DNA of 64,000 nucleotides from Buttiauxella agrestis ATCC 33320 (GTDB lineage Bacteria > Pseudomonadota > Gammaproteobacteria > Enterobacterales > Enterobacteriaceae): assembly GCF_000735355.1 (NCBI RefSeq), contig NZ_JMPI01000025.1, forward strand, positions 25,460 through 89,459, written 5' to 3'. The notes below the pieces were generated by a model. It was not told the origin of the DNA and did not search any database. It saw only the letters and a program-made list of their open reading frames with translations. Shown piece after piece: positions 25,930 through 35,190 of this stretch; position 1 is the first letter of the stretch, and every line of letters begins with the position of its first letter. The position numbers were made by a program, and so were the translations under genes.

Positions 25930-26774
25930 TGAAAATAACCCGTCGGCAGCGCAAATTCGGCCATAGTCTGGTTATCTTCCTTGGTGCGACCTGCGCTGTG
26001 CTGTTCTGTGTTTTCCCGTTTTATTACGCGATTATTACGTCACTGCGCACCGGGCAGGAGCTGTTTTTACCCGCCTATTTACCGAGCGGCTACCACTGGA
26101 GCAACTACGTCACCGCGCTGGTGGATAACGGCATCGCCCGCAGCCTGCTTAACTCGGTGCTGGTGGCGACGATAACCGTGGGCGTCTGCCTGCTGGTGTC
26201 GATTACCGCCTCTTTTGCACTGGCACGCGTGCCGTTCCGTGGCCGTAAATTCCTGCTGTTCACCATTTTGTGTGTTTCCATGTTCCCGCAGGTGGCGGTG
26301 CTGACGGGCATGTTTGAGCTGGTGCGTTTTCTCGGACTTTATGACTCGCTCGGTGCGCTGGTGCTCTCTTACACCACCTTTTCGCTGCCGTTCACCGTTT
26401 GGGTGCTCACCACGTTTATGAAGTCGATTCCCGTGGAATTGGAAGAGGCGGCGATTGTTGATGGCGCCAAAACCTGGACCATTATTCGCCGGGTGTTTGC
26501 CCCAATTCTCGCCCCCGCGCTGGTCACCACCGGGCTGCTGGCGTTTATCGGTGCGTGGAATGAGTTCATGTTCGCGCTGACATTTATTATTTCTGGCGAC
26601 AAACGCACGGTGCCTGTCGCCATCAGTATGTTCAGCGGCGCGTCAACCTTTGAGCTGCCGTGGGGCAGCATTATGGCGGCGTCGGTGGTGGTGACGCTGC
26701 CGATTATTGTGCTGGTGCTTATCTTCCAGAAACGCATTGTCAGCGGGCTTACCAGCGGAGCGATTAAGGGATAA
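25929..26774 (+). CDS. ABC sugar transporter, MalG-type permease
   Basis: A 281-residue inner-membrane permease with six hydrophobic segments. The N-terminal PFYYAIITSLRTGQELF and the EAA loop ELEEAAIVDGAKTWTIIRRV are standard for the MalG branch. The ATG at 25929 overlaps the upstream stop (TGATG). Pairs with the MalF-type protein to form the translocation channel for the same sugar. Confidence 0.93.
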   Translation: MKITRRQRKFGHSLVIFLGATCAVLFCVFPFYYAIITSLRTGQELFLPAYLPSGYHWSNYVTALVDNGIARSLLNSVLVATITVGVCLLVSITASFALARVPFRGRKFLLFTILCVSMFPQVAVLTGMFELVRFLGLYDSLGALVLSYTTFSLPFTVWVLTTFMKSIPVELEEAAIVDGAKTWTIIRRVFAPILAPALVTTGLLAFIGAWNEFMFALTFIISGDKRTVPVAISMFSGASTFELPWGSIMAASVVVTLPIIVLVLIFQKRIVSGLTSGAIKG

Positions 26775-26776
26775 CC

Positions 26777-27895
26777 ATGGCGCAACTCGTACTCGATAAA
26801 ATTCAAAAACGCTACGGCGCGGCATCAGAGGTGATTAAACCGCTCGATCTCGAAGTCAACAGTGGGGAGTTTGTGGTGGTGGTGGGGCCGTCCGGCTGCG
26901 GGAAATCAACGCTGCTACGCATGGTGGCGGGTCTTGAAGAGATAAGCGGCGGCGAGATGCGTATCGACGGGGTTTGCGTCAACGACGATTCTCCGTCAGA
27001 GCGCGGCATCGGCATGGTGTTCCAGTCCTACGCGCTCTATCCGCATATGACGGTGTACCAGAATATGGCATTTGCGCTGGAAATGGCGAAACTGCCCGTC
27101 AAAACCATCGACGAAAAAGTGCGGGAAAGCGCGCGTATTTTGCAGCTCGAGCATTTGCTCGACCGGCGACCTAAAGATCTCTCCGGCGGCCAGCGCCAGC
27201 GTGTGGCTATCGGGCGGGCGATTGTGCGCGAGCCGAGCCTGTTTTTGTTCGATGAACCGCTTTCAAACCTTGATGCCTCGCTGCGCGTGCAGATGCGTAT
27301 GGAAATCGCGGCGCTGCATAAACGGATTAATGCCACGATTTTGTATGTCACCCACGATCAGGTCGAAGCGATGACGCTTGCCGACCGCATCGTGGTGCTT
27401 AATCAAGGGCAAATCGAGCAGGTGGGCACGCCGCTTGATTTGTACGACCGCCCGGCCAACGTGTTTGTCGCCCAGTTTATCGGCTCGCCAAAAATGAACC
27501 TGATCCCCGGCGTTTTGGTGAGCGGCAACGCCCAGCGCACGGATGTAATGCTGGAAAACCGCCAGCTTATTTCGCTGCCGATGAACGGGGCTGGTGTACC
27601 TGAAGGGCAAGCTGTGCGCCTCGGTATTCGCCCCGAACATGTTCAGATAACCGAACTGGCGCAGGCAGACATTGAAGCGGAAGTGTTGTTTGTTGAGCAG
27701 ATGGGCAACGAAACTTTGCTCTACGTAAATAGCGGTTACGGTAGCGAACCGCTGGTGATGCGCCATACTTTCAGGCTTGAGATAAAAGCTGACCGACGAA
27801 TCGGCCTGCGGCTGCCGCCTGAGAATTGCTACTTGTTTAACAGTGACGGGCGGGCGTTTGTGCGAATTTCACCCTCATCCCAGCCTTCTCCGTGA
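26777..27895 (+). CDS. ABC sugar transporter, MalK/UgpC-type ATPase
   Basis: A 372-residue cytoplasmic ATPase. Walker A GPSGCGKST is near residue 38, the signature is DLSGGQRQRVAIGRA, Walker B LFLFDEPLSNLD, and the H-loop YVTHDQVEAMT; a C-terminal OB-like regulatory domain follows (GIRPEHVQI). The last residues (ISPSSQPSP) are encoded by the intergenic repeat that begins at 27871, so the natural C-terminus has been replaced or extended by repeat sequence. Energises the upstream permeases. Confidence 0.94.
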   Translation: MAQLVLDKIQKRYGAASEVIKPLDLEVNSGEFVVVVGPSGCGKSTLLRMVAGLEEISGGEMRIDGVCVNDDSPSERGIGMVFQSYALYPHMTVYQNMAFALEMAKLPVKTIDEKVRESARILQLEHLLDRRPKDLSGGQRQRVAIGRAIVREPSLFLFDEPLSNLDASLRVQMRMEIAALHKRINATILYVTHDQVEAMTLADRIVVLNQGQIEQVGTPLDLYDRPANVFVAQFIGSPKMNLIPGVLVSGNAQRTDVMLENRQLISLPMNGAGVPEGQAVRLGIRPEHVQITELAQADIEAEVLFVEQMGNETLLYVNSGYGSEPLVMRHTFRLEIKADRRIGLRLPPENCYLFNSDGRAFVRISPSSQPSP

Positions 27896-27957
27896 GGGAG
27901 AAGGAGAAAACATAAGATCCCCTCTCCTGGGGAGAGGGTGAGGGTTAGGGTGAGGGC
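27871..27957. repeat. Dispersed palindromic intergenic repeat, copy 1
   Basis: About 87 bp bounded by ACCCTCATCCCAGCC and its inverted relative GGGTTAGGGTGAGGG, with inner palindromes (CTCCGTGAGGGAG; CCCTCTCCTGGGGAGAGGG). The same element occurs at about 51010 and starts again at about 63980. It lies inside the sugar operon and overlaps the ATPase stop. Confidence 0.85.
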
Positions 27958-27980
27958 GCTCGACAAAAAAGGAGAAATCA

Positions 27981-29621
27981 GTGGAAAAAAAATGGTGGCA
28001 CAATGCGGTGGTGTACCAAATCTATCCGCGCAGTTTTATGGACAGCAACGGCGATGGTATCGGCGACATCAATGGCATCATCAGTAAACTCGACTACCTG
28101 CAACAGCTTGGCATCAACCTGATTTGGCTCTCGCCAGTGTACCGTTCGCCGATGGATGACAACGGCTACGACATTTCCGACTACGAAGATATTGCCGCCG
28201 AATTTGGCACCATGGCGCAGATGGAAACCCTGATTGCGCAGGCGAAACAGCGCGATATTCATATCCTGATGGATTTAGTCGTCAACCACACCTCTGATGA
28301 ACACCCCTGGTTTATCGACGCGCTGAAATCGAAAGATAACCCGTACCGTGATTTTTATATCTGGCGCAAACCTGCGGCAGATGGCGGCCCGCCGAACGAT
28401 TTCCGCTCGTACTTTGGCGGTAGCGGCTGGGCGTTTGACGAGGCCAGCGGCGAATATTATCTGCACCAGTTTTCTGTGCGTCAGCCGGATCTCAACTGGG
28501 ACAACCCGCGCGTTCACGATGAAGTTCACGCCATGATGAACCGCTGGCTGGCGAAAGGTATCGGCGGTTTCCGCATGGACGTTATCGATCTGATTGGTAA
28601 AGAAGTGGACGCGCAGATTATGGCGAACGGCAAAAATCTGCACATGCTGATTCGCCAGATGAACCGCGCCGCCTTTGGTAAAGGGGATTACGTGACGGTG
28701 GGTGAAGCCTGGAGTGCCACGCCTGAAGACGCGCTGCTTTATAGCGGGGCCGAGCGCGAAGAACTCTCCATGGTTTTCCAGTTCGACCACATTAAACAGT
28801 TCTGGGATGGGCACGCCGGGAAATGGCGCAGCAAGCCGTTTGAACTGGCAAGTTTCAAAGCGGTGATTGAGAAGTGGCAAACCGCACTGGCGCATCAGGG
28901 CTGGAATTCGCTGTTCTGGAGCAACCATGATTTACCGCGCGCGGTGTCTAAATTTGGCGACGAAGGGGTGTTTCGTGAGCCGTCGGCCAAAATGCTCGCC
29001 ATCGCGCTGCACTGCCTGAAGGGCACACCGTATATCTATCAGGGCGAAGAGATTGGCATGACCAACGTGCGGTTCGGGAATATCGACGAATACCGCAACA
29101 TTGAAAGCCTGAATCTTTATCACGAGAGACTGGCGCAAGGCGTCAGCCATGAAGAGATGATGCTCGGCATTCATGCTAACGGGCGCGATAACGCCCGCAC
29201 GCCGATGCAGTGGGACGACAGCCCAAACGCAGGTTTTACCACTGGTAGTCCATGGATTGCGGTGAATCCGAATTACCGCGAGATCAACGTGGCCGCAGCC
29301 CTCGCCGAACCGGATTCAATTCTGTGGCATTACCAGAAAATGGTGGCGCTGCGTAAACAGTACCCGGTTTTGGTTTATGGCGATTTTCAGCCTGTCTTGC
29401 GCGACCATCCGCAGGTGTTTGCCTGGCTGAGGGCACTTGATGGCGAGCGATTGCTGGTGGTCAACAACTTTACCGCCGAGCACCTGACGCTCGATATTCC
29501 GCCTGAAATGCAGAACTGGCACGGTGAATGTTTGATCAGCAACTACGCACCGCGCGACCAGTTGGCGGTGAGTCTCGAGCTGCAACCTTATGAATCTTTT
29601 GCTTTATTAATCGGGAGGTAA
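27981..29621 (+). CDS. GH13 alpha-glucosidase, predicted alpha-1,6 type (oligo-1,6-glucosidase/palatinase-like)
   Basis: A 546-residue GH13_31-like enzyme without signal peptide, so it acts in the cytoplasm. The catalytic triad is visible: nucleophile Asp200 in GFRMDVIDL, acid/base Glu242 in VGEAW, and Asp317 in SNHDLPRAV. The residue after the nucleophile is Val201, which in this subfamily goes with alpha-1,6 (isomaltose/isomaltulose) specificity. Calcium-loop DSNGDGIGD is at 20-28. A GTG start at 27981 is backed by AAGGAG. It lacks the RLDRD motif of sucrose isomerases, so hydrolysis is expected. Confidence 0.9.
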   Translation: MEKKWWHNAVVYQIYPRSFMDSNGDGIGDINGIISKLDYLQQLGINLIWLSPVYRSPMDDNGYDISDYEDIAAEFGTMAQMETLIAQAKQRDIHILMDLVVNHTSDEHPWFIDALKSKDNPYRDFYIWRKPAADGGPPNDFRSYFGGSGWAFDEASGEYYLHQFSVRQPDLNWDNPRVHDEVHAMMNRWLAKGIGGFRMDVIDLIGKEVDAQIMANGKNLHMLIRQMNRAAFGKGDYVTVGEAWSATPEDALLYSGAEREELSMVFQFDHIKQFWDGHAGKWRSKPFELASFKAVIEKWQTALAHQGWNSLFWSNHDLPRAVSKFGDEGVFREPSAKMLAIALHCLKGTPYIYQGEEIGMTNVRFGNIDEYRNIESLNLYHERLAQGVSHEEMMLGIHANGRDNARTPMQWDDSPNAGFTTGSPWIAVNPNYREINVAAALAEPDSILWHYQKMVALRKQYPVLVYGDFQPVLRDHPQVFAWLRALDGERLLVVNNFTAEHLTLDIPPEMQNWHGECLISNYAPRDQLAVSLELQPYESFALLIGR

Positions 29622-29624
29622 ACG

Positions 29625-31274
29625 ATGGCGAGCTGGTGGAAAGAGGCGGTGGCCTACCAGATTTATCCGCGCAGTTTTAAGGACAGCAACGGCGATGGCA
29701 TTGGTGACCTGAACGGAATCACCGAAAAACTCGATTACCTCAAAGACCTCGGAATCGATCTAATTTGGATCTGCCCGATGTACAAATCGCCGAATGATGA
29801 TAACGGCTACGACATCAGCGATTATCAGGAGATCATGGCAGAATTTGGCACAATGGCTGATTTTGACCGTCTTCTTGAACAAGTTCACGCCCGTGGAATG
29901 CGGCTGATTATCGACTTAGTCGTGAACCACACGTCAGATGAACACCCGTGGTTCCTCGAATCCCGTTCCTCACGCGATAACCCAAAACGTGATTGGTACA
30001 CCTGGCGCGACGGTAAAAATGGTGCAGAACCCAATAATTGGGAGGGGATTTTTAAAGGCTCAACCTGGGAGTTTGACCCGGTAACAGAGCAATATTTTCT
30101 GCATCTGTTTACCCGCCGCCAGCCGGATCTGAACTGGGAAAACCACGATGTTCGCCGCGCCGTGTACGACATGATGCGCTGGTGGCTGGATAAAGGCATC
30201 GACGGGTTCCGTATCGACGCTATCGCGCACCTGAAAAAAGAGCCGCTGCTGGCTGATGTGCCTAACCCTGACAAACTGCGCTATGCCCCGTCGATGAAAA
30301 GCCACCTGAACTACGATGGGCTACTCGATTACGTCGATGACATGAGCCGTAACGTCTTGCAGCACTACGATATTGTCACCGTTGGTGAGATGAACGGTCT
30401 GTTTGCCGATCACGCCGAAGAATGGGTAGGGGAACATCGTAACCGGCTGAGTATGGTGTTCCAGTTTGAACACGTGCGGCTGTGGGAACCGGAAGCCGGT
30501 TTGCGCCCGGAACCTGGGGTATTAAAGAAAATTTTCACCGCCTGGCAAGAAGCGCTGGAAGGAAAAGGCTGGAACGCGCTGTATGTGGAAAACCACGACC
30601 TGACGCGCATTACTTCGCGCTGGGGCGACACCGAACACCACTGGCGAGAAAGTGCGACCTGCATCGCCGCACTCTATTTTCTGATGCAGGGCACGCCGTT
30701 TATCTACCAGGGCCAGGAAATCGGTATGACCAATACCCGATTCAACAGCCACGACGATTTTGATGACGTGTCAGCGAAAAACATGTGGCGTGAAATGGAA
30801 GCGCAGGGCAAAAGCGAAGAAGAGATTATTGCGTTTCTCACCAATACCGGGCGCGACAATTCCCGCACACCAATGCAATGGAACGCCTGGCCGAACGCTG
30901 GGTTCAGCGATGGCGAGCCGTGGTTTAAGGTGAATGCCAACTTTGAAATGATTAACGTCGCCAGCCAGCAGCAAGACCCGGACTCAGTGCTCAACTTCTA
31001 CCGGGCGTTAATTCAGCTACGCAAAAAGGAGCGAGCGCTGATTTACGGGCGTTATGAGCTGGAGCTGGCAGACAACCCGCAAATTTACGCGTATCGGCGT
31101 GTGCTGGACGGCGCGGAGTTCGTGGTGCTGTGCAATATGTCCTCGAAATCGGCGCGCTGGACGAGCGATGAGTTGCCGCTCGAATGGGCCGAATGCGTGT
31201 TGGGGAATTATCCGCAGGTTGATGAACTCTATCGGCTGCACCCGTGGGAAGCACGAATTTATAAGTTGGCATAA
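29625..31274 (+). CDS. GH13 alpha-glucosidase, predicted non-1,6 type (trehalulase/alpha-1,4-like)
   Basis: A 549-residue cytoplasmic GH13 enzyme similar along its length to the preceding one, so they derive from a duplication. Catalytic residues are Asp198 in GFRIDAIAHL, Glu255 in TVGEMNGL and Asp325 in VENHDLTRI. The residue after the nucleophile is Ala199 rather than Val, the pattern seen in alpha-1,4-acting enzymes, and the acid/base region also differs. It likely cleaves a different linkage of the same imported sugar mixture. GGGAGG before the ATG; 3 bp after the previous stop. Confidence 0.9.
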   Translation: MASWWKEAVAYQIYPRSFKDSNGDGIGDLNGITEKLDYLKDLGIDLIWICPMYKSPNDDNGYDISDYQEIMAEFGTMADFDRLLEQVHARGMRLIIDLVVNHTSDEHPWFLESRSSRDNPKRDWYTWRDGKNGAEPNNWEGIFKGSTWEFDPVTEQYFLHLFTRRQPDLNWENHDVRRAVYDMMRWWLDKGIDGFRIDAIAHLKKEPLLADVPNPDKLRYAPSMKSHLNYDGLLDYVDDMSRNVLQHYDIVTVGEMNGLFADHAEEWVGEHRNRLSMVFQFEHVRLWEPEAGLRPEPGVLKKIFTAWQEALEGKGWNALYVENHDLTRITSRWGDTEHHWRESATCIAALYFLMQGTPFIYQGQEIGMTNTRFNSHDDFDDVSAKNMWREMEAQGKSEEEIIAFLTNTGRDNSRTPMQWNAWPNAGFSDGEPWFKVNANFEMINVASQQQDPDSVLNFYRALIQLRKKERALIYGRYELELADNPQIYAYRRVLDGAEFVVLCNMSSKSARWTSDELPLEWAECVLGNYPQVDELYRLHPWEARIYKLA

Positions 31275-31281
31275 AAGGCCT

Positions 31282-31355
31282 GTCGGATGACGCTGCGCTT
31301 ATCCAACCTACGAAAAACGGTTTTGTAGGGTGGATAAGCGCAGCGTCATCCACCG
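31282..31355. repeat. BIME: two inverted REP units
   Basis: GTCGGATGACGCTGCGCTTA (31282-31301, continuing to 31311) and its inverted partner at 31325-31354 form a large hairpin after the second GH13 gene, where it can protect the mRNA end. Confidence 0.9.
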
Positions 31356-31449
31356 TTTGCGCCAAACGACTCGAAGTCTCAGAGCAACCCTATACAGTAA
31401 CGGCGCGGCCTGCGTTATGATGTGCGCTGGTTTTTAACAAGGAGGGGTT

Positions 31450-32250
31450 ATGTTGACGACAACATTTCCAGCTTTGCAGCCGACGACCATCAATGCCATT
31501 AATACCCTTGGCGAGTGGCTTTCTCACAATGAGTTTGCCGCGCCACCTGCGGTTTGCGATGGTGAATTGATTATCCTCGCGGGTAATGCCGTTATCCCTA
31601 CCATTGATGCAGCTTGCGAGCTTGCCGCCAATAGTGAATTGCCGCTGCTGATTACCGGCGGAATTGGCCATTCGACCACTTTTTTATATGCAGCGATCGC
31701 TCAGCACCCGCGCTACAACACCATTCCCACCACTGGCCGCGCAGAAGCCGCAATTATTAAAGACATTGCGACCGGGTTCTGGAAAGTCCCGGCAGAAAAA
31801 GTGCTGACCGAAGAGAAGTCCACTAACTGTGGCGAGAACGCACGCTTCACTTATGATTTGATGCAAACGCGGGAAATAACGCCCGCTCGCGCGATTATCA
31901 TTCAGGACCCAACCATGCAGCGCCGTACCGTCGCGACCTTTGAACGCGTCTGGCAACGTGATGCGCATCAGCCGCAATGGCGCAGTTGGCCGGGTTTAGT
32001 GCCTCGGTTAGTCAGTGACCAAACCCATACCGCGTTTAGCCTGCATGAAAAGGGCTTATGGCCGGTTGAACGGTATATTTCACTGGCGCTGGGGGAAATC
32101 CCGCGAATCAGAGATGATGCGCAGGGCTACGGGCCGCAAGGGCGTGACTTTATTAGCCATGTTGATATTCCGCTTGCGGTGATTAGTGCCTGGGAAATTC
32201 TGGCTAATGACGCCGCGCTGGCGCAATTAATGCACGAGCGCGGCTTGTAA
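31450..32250 (+). CDS. ydcF: DUF218 family protein YdcF
   Basis: A 266-residue protein, the length of E. coli YdcF. The DUF218 core is seen as LIILAGNAVIPTIDAA, LPLLITGGIGHSTTFLY, STNCGENARFTYDLM and ARAIIIQDPTMQRRTVATFE. YdcF binds S-adenosylmethionine in vitro and has no known role. AAGGAGG precedes the ATG. In E. coli K-12 ydcF lies between hrpA and aldA; here hrpA is about 28 kb away and a sugar cluster separates ydcF from aldA. Confidence 0.93.
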   Translation: MLTTTFPALQPTTINAINTLGEWLSHNEFAAPPAVCDGELIILAGNAVIPTIDAACELAANSELPLLITGGIGHSTTFLYAAIAQHPRYNTIPTTGRAEAAIIKDIATGFWKVPAEKVLTEEKSTNCGENARFTYDLMQTREITPARAIIIQDPTMQRRTVATFERVWQRDAHQPQWRSWPGLVPRLVSDQTHTAFSLHEKGLWPVERYISLALGEIPRIRDDAQGYGPQGRDFISHVDIPLAVISAWEILANDAALAQLMHERGL

Positions 32251-32254
32251 ATGA

Positions 32255-33673
32255 TTAACGATGCAGGTAACAGTTCACCCCTAAATACTTAGTGAATGCT
32301 TCCTGCAAAACCACACCCGTCGCCGAATGGTTCATGGCGACGTGGTGCTCAAAGCCATTGTTACAAATCCACGCCAGTAAATTCTCCAGATGCGGCACTT
32401 CAATCACCGCGCGGCAACCTACGGTATCTAACGCATCATCAACCGATTGCCCTTCGCCGACATAGGCTTTCACCTCACCGGTAAAATCATCAGAAGAGAG
32501 GCGGAAGTAGGTCAGCGGGCCACTTTTCAGGCGACCATGTACTGCGCCGCAGGTGTTCTCTTTGCCGACCGTTGTGCCGATAATATCAGCGGTGCCCATC
32601 GACGGAGATTCCAGGCTGCTGCTGGCAAAGTTCCCGCAGTGGAATAACACGCATTTGTTGCGATCGTCGCCGAAGTTGTTGTTCCAGTCGGCAATCGAGG
32701 CCGGGTTAAGCGACGCACTGGCGAGGGCATACATCGACAATGCGCCCATCACGTCGACTTCGCAGGCGCTTGGCATCAACTGCCCGGACATCACGCTCAT
32801 AATCGAACAAACATTAATGCCGAGGTTTTCCTGAAGCGACGTCCAGCACTGGATCGCCGTGGTGTCGATGTCGTTTGCCACGACCCATTCGCTGATCACC
32901 ACAAACAGTTTTGCCATTTGGGTTAACTTATCGGCGGGAATGCCGCTGGCATCGGCGTTTTCAATTAAGATGCCGCGCTTCTCATGCACTCGCAGGTCGT
33001 CATCGCTGATGTGTTTGATGCGGGTGAAAATTTCAGACAGGTCGAGGGTTTCAACCGCCACGCCCATTTTTTCGAGCAGTTTTTCGCTGTAACGCACGGT
33101 GTTAAAGCTGGCCGGGCGCGCACCAATTGCCCCGATGCGCACGCCCTGCATTGATTTCACTACCCGGCAGATTTGCGCGAAGCGCTGTAAATCGTGTTCG
33201 AACACTTCACCGCTTAACGCACACACATGCTGCGTGGTGAGCGTGAAGGGGATGTTGTACTGGCGCAGGTTGTTGCACAGGGAAATTTTCCCGCAGAAGC
33301 TGTCGCGGCGTGTCGCCAGGCCCATTTTGTCGAGATTGTCCTCTTCGGCCTGGATTAACACCGGGACTTTCAAACCGGAAAGACGAATCGCTTCTGCTAC
33401 CGCTTTTTCATCGCCAAAGTTTGGCAACAGCACCACCACTCCATGAATGTCGTCACGATGCTGGCGGAACAGTTCGGCACAGACTTTAGCATCCTGACGG
33501 GTTTCCACACCGCCGAGATGCGTTTGCCCATCTTTAAGCATCACGGTTTTGATACCCAGTTTGCTAAATAAGGCTTCGGCTTGTTCATGCGCCTGCGCCA
33601 CTAAATAGCTTGGGAAGAACCCGCGGTTGCCGATGATCACACCGAAGGTCAGTTGTTTAGGGATTCTGGACAT
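32255..33673 (-). CDS. L-fucose/L-arabinose isomerase-family sugar isomerase
   Basis: A 472-residue ketol isomerase-like protein. Family features include the N-terminal IIGNRGFFPSYLVAQ, CWTSLQENLGINVCSIMS and SACEVDVMGALSMYALA with the Glu/Asp metal ligands, and HCGNFASS with the metal His. The last gene of the divergent-from-SorC unit, it follows a kinase gene by 24 bp. With a FGGY kinase and a split transketolase beside it, it should convert an aldose to a ketose that is then phosphorylated and cleaved. D-apiose to D-apulose is my best guess; other pentoses are possible. Confidence 0.88.
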   Translation of the reverse strand: MSRIPKQLTFGVIIGNRGFFPSYLVAQAHEQAEALFSKLGIKTVMLKDGQTHLGGVETRQDAKVCAELFRQHRDDIHGVVVLLPNFGDEKAVAEAIRLSGLKVPVLIQAEEDNLDKMGLATRRDSFCGKISLCNNLRQYNIPFTLTTQHVCALSGEVFEHDLQRFAQICRVVKSMQGVRIGAIGARPASFNTVRYSEKLLEKMGVAVETLDLSEIFTRIKHISDDDLRVHEKRGILIENADASGIPADKLTQMAKLFVVISEWVVANDIDTTAIQCWTSLQENLGINVCSIMSVMSGQLMPSACEVDVMGALSMYALASASLNPASIADWNNNFGDDRNKCVLFHCGNFASSSLESPSMGTADIIGTTVGKENTCGAVHGRLKSGPLTYFRLSSDDFTGEVKAYVGEGQSVDDALDTVGCRAVIEVPHLENLLAWICNNGFEHHVAMNHSATGVVLQEAFTKYLGVNCYLHR

Positions 33674-33697
33674 AGCTTCACTCCGCTCAAAATAGAT

Positions 33698-35188
33698 TTA
33701 ATTTGGCTGAAAGCGGCAACGCGCCACGGCTTCAAGCCATTGTTTATAGTTTTCTTGCATGGTTTTTTGTTGTTCTGCCTGCGGCTGCAAACGCTCGCCA
33801 CAGTGGGCTAATGCGGCAAGCGGTGTTCCGTCTTGCCACCAGCCGAGGGTTTTTCCGGCAAGCAGCGTTGCGCCGAGTGCGGAGATTTCAGCAGCGGGCT
33901 GAATGATTAACGGGCGTTGCAGCACATCTGCCTGTAATTGCATCAGCCAGCGGTTTTGGGTAGCGGTGCCATCCACGCACAATGATTCGAGGCGCTCGCC
34001 AGTCGCCTGTTCCATAGCGAAAAACACATCGGCAATTTGATAGACCAGCGATTCCAGTGCGGCTCGCGCCAGCACTGCAGGCGTAGCGGCATCCGTCAGG
34101 CCGCAAATCATGCCGCGAGCGTATAAATCCCACCACGGCGCACCGAGCCCGGAAAGCGCCGGCACGTAATACACGCCCTGGTTACTTTCTGCCGATTGCG
34201 CAAGCTCGGTGAGTTTTGCCGGATCGGTGATACCTAACATTTTCCCCAACCAGGCGGCACCGGAACCGGTGTGAGTGATATTGCCTTCCAGCGCGTAGTT
34301 CAGCTCACCGTCATGCCAGGCAAGCGTAGTGCTCAGGCGATTACTGCGGTTTACCGGCTCCGGGAGTGAAAGCATCAAAGAAGAACCGGTGCCATAAGTG
34401 GCTTTCACCACATGGCCACAGACACTGCGCTGCGCGTAGAGTGCCGCGTGTGAATCACCGATAAGCGCCAGCACTGGCGTGCCAATCGGCAAACCGGCAA
34501 TGGTGTTGATTTGCACTTCGCCATGGTGACCGGAAGATGCGCGCACCTCCGCCAGTGCCGCACGCGGAATGCCGAATAATTTGAGTAATTCGTCGTCCCA
34601 TTCGCCCCGGTAAATATTAAACAGCTGGGTGCGGGCGGCATTGGAGTAGTCGGTAGTGAACGAATGCCCGGCGGTCAGTTGCCAGTTCAACCAGGAGTCG
34701 ATTGTCCCGATACACAGCTCGCCCGCGTCGGCACGTTTCATGCCGTCCGGAATGGCATCGAGCAGGGCGCGGATTTTCGCCGCCGGGAATAACGGATCGA
34801 CGGGCAGGCCAGTCAGGCGAGTGATCAGTTCACCATGGCCCTGCGTTAACAGTTGCTCGCAAGTTTGTTCTGAACGGCGATCTTGCCAGCTCACAACGGG
34901 TGTTAACGGTTTACCATCAAGGCGCTGCCACACCAACACGGATTCACGCTGGTTGCTTATCGCAACGCCCGCGACGTTGGCTGTGCCGAGTTGTCGCAGA
35001 CAGCCGCTCAATGCTTCACACACGGCATGCCAAAGTGCTACGGGGTCTTGTTCTGCAAGCCCTGGTGCCGGGTGCGTCATTGCCACGCCGACACTGTAAC
35101 GGGCGCAGATTTCCCCGTTACGATTCACCGCCACCACTTTGGCGTTAGTGGTGCCCTCATCAATAGCCAGAATTACCGGGCTGGACAT
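33698..35188 (-). CDS. FGGY-family carbohydrate kinase (possible apulose kinase)
   Basis: A 496-residue sugar kinase. The N-terminal phosphate-1 motif is ILAIDEGTTNAKVVAV; further signatures are SNQRESVLVWQ, GTGSSLML, YVPALSGLGAPWWD and the C-terminal LCVDGTATQNRWLMQLQADV. It phosphorylates a ketose or polyol with ATP. AAGGAG seven bases before the ATG at 35188 fixes the start; a TTG six codons earlier would overlap the transketolase gene. It begins 2 bp after the stop of the transketolase subunit. FGGY sequence alone does not reveal the sugar. Confidence 0.9.
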   Translation of the reverse strand: MSSPVILAIDEGTTNAKVVAVNRNGEICARYSVGVAMTHPAPGLAEQDPVALWHAVCEALSGCLRQLGTANVAGVAISNQRESVLVWQRLDGKPLTPVVSWQDRRSEQTCEQLLTQGHGELITRLTGLPVDPLFPAAKIRALLDAIPDGMKRADAGELCIGTIDSWLNWQLTAGHSFTTDYSNAARTQLFNIYRGEWDDELLKLFGIPRAALAEVRASSGHHGEVQINTIAGLPIGTPVLALIGDSHAALYAQRSVCGHVVKATYGTGSSLMLSLPEPVNRSNRLSTTLAWHDGELNYALEGNITHTGSGAAWLGKMLGITDPAKLTELAQSAESNQGVYYVPALSGLGAPWWDLYARGMICGLTDAATPAVLARAALESLVYQIADVFFAMEQATGERLESLCVDGTATQNRWLMQLQADVLQRPLIIQPAAEISALGATLLAGKTLGWWQDGTPLAALAHCGERLQPQAEQQKTMQENYKQWLEAVARCRFQPN

Positions 35189-35190
35189 GG

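Noticed and set aside
27981..29621. First GH13 enzyme as a sucrose isomerase (isomaltulose synthase)
   Set aside because: The RLDRD product-specificity motif is missing and there is no signal peptide, whereas known sucrose isomerases are exported.
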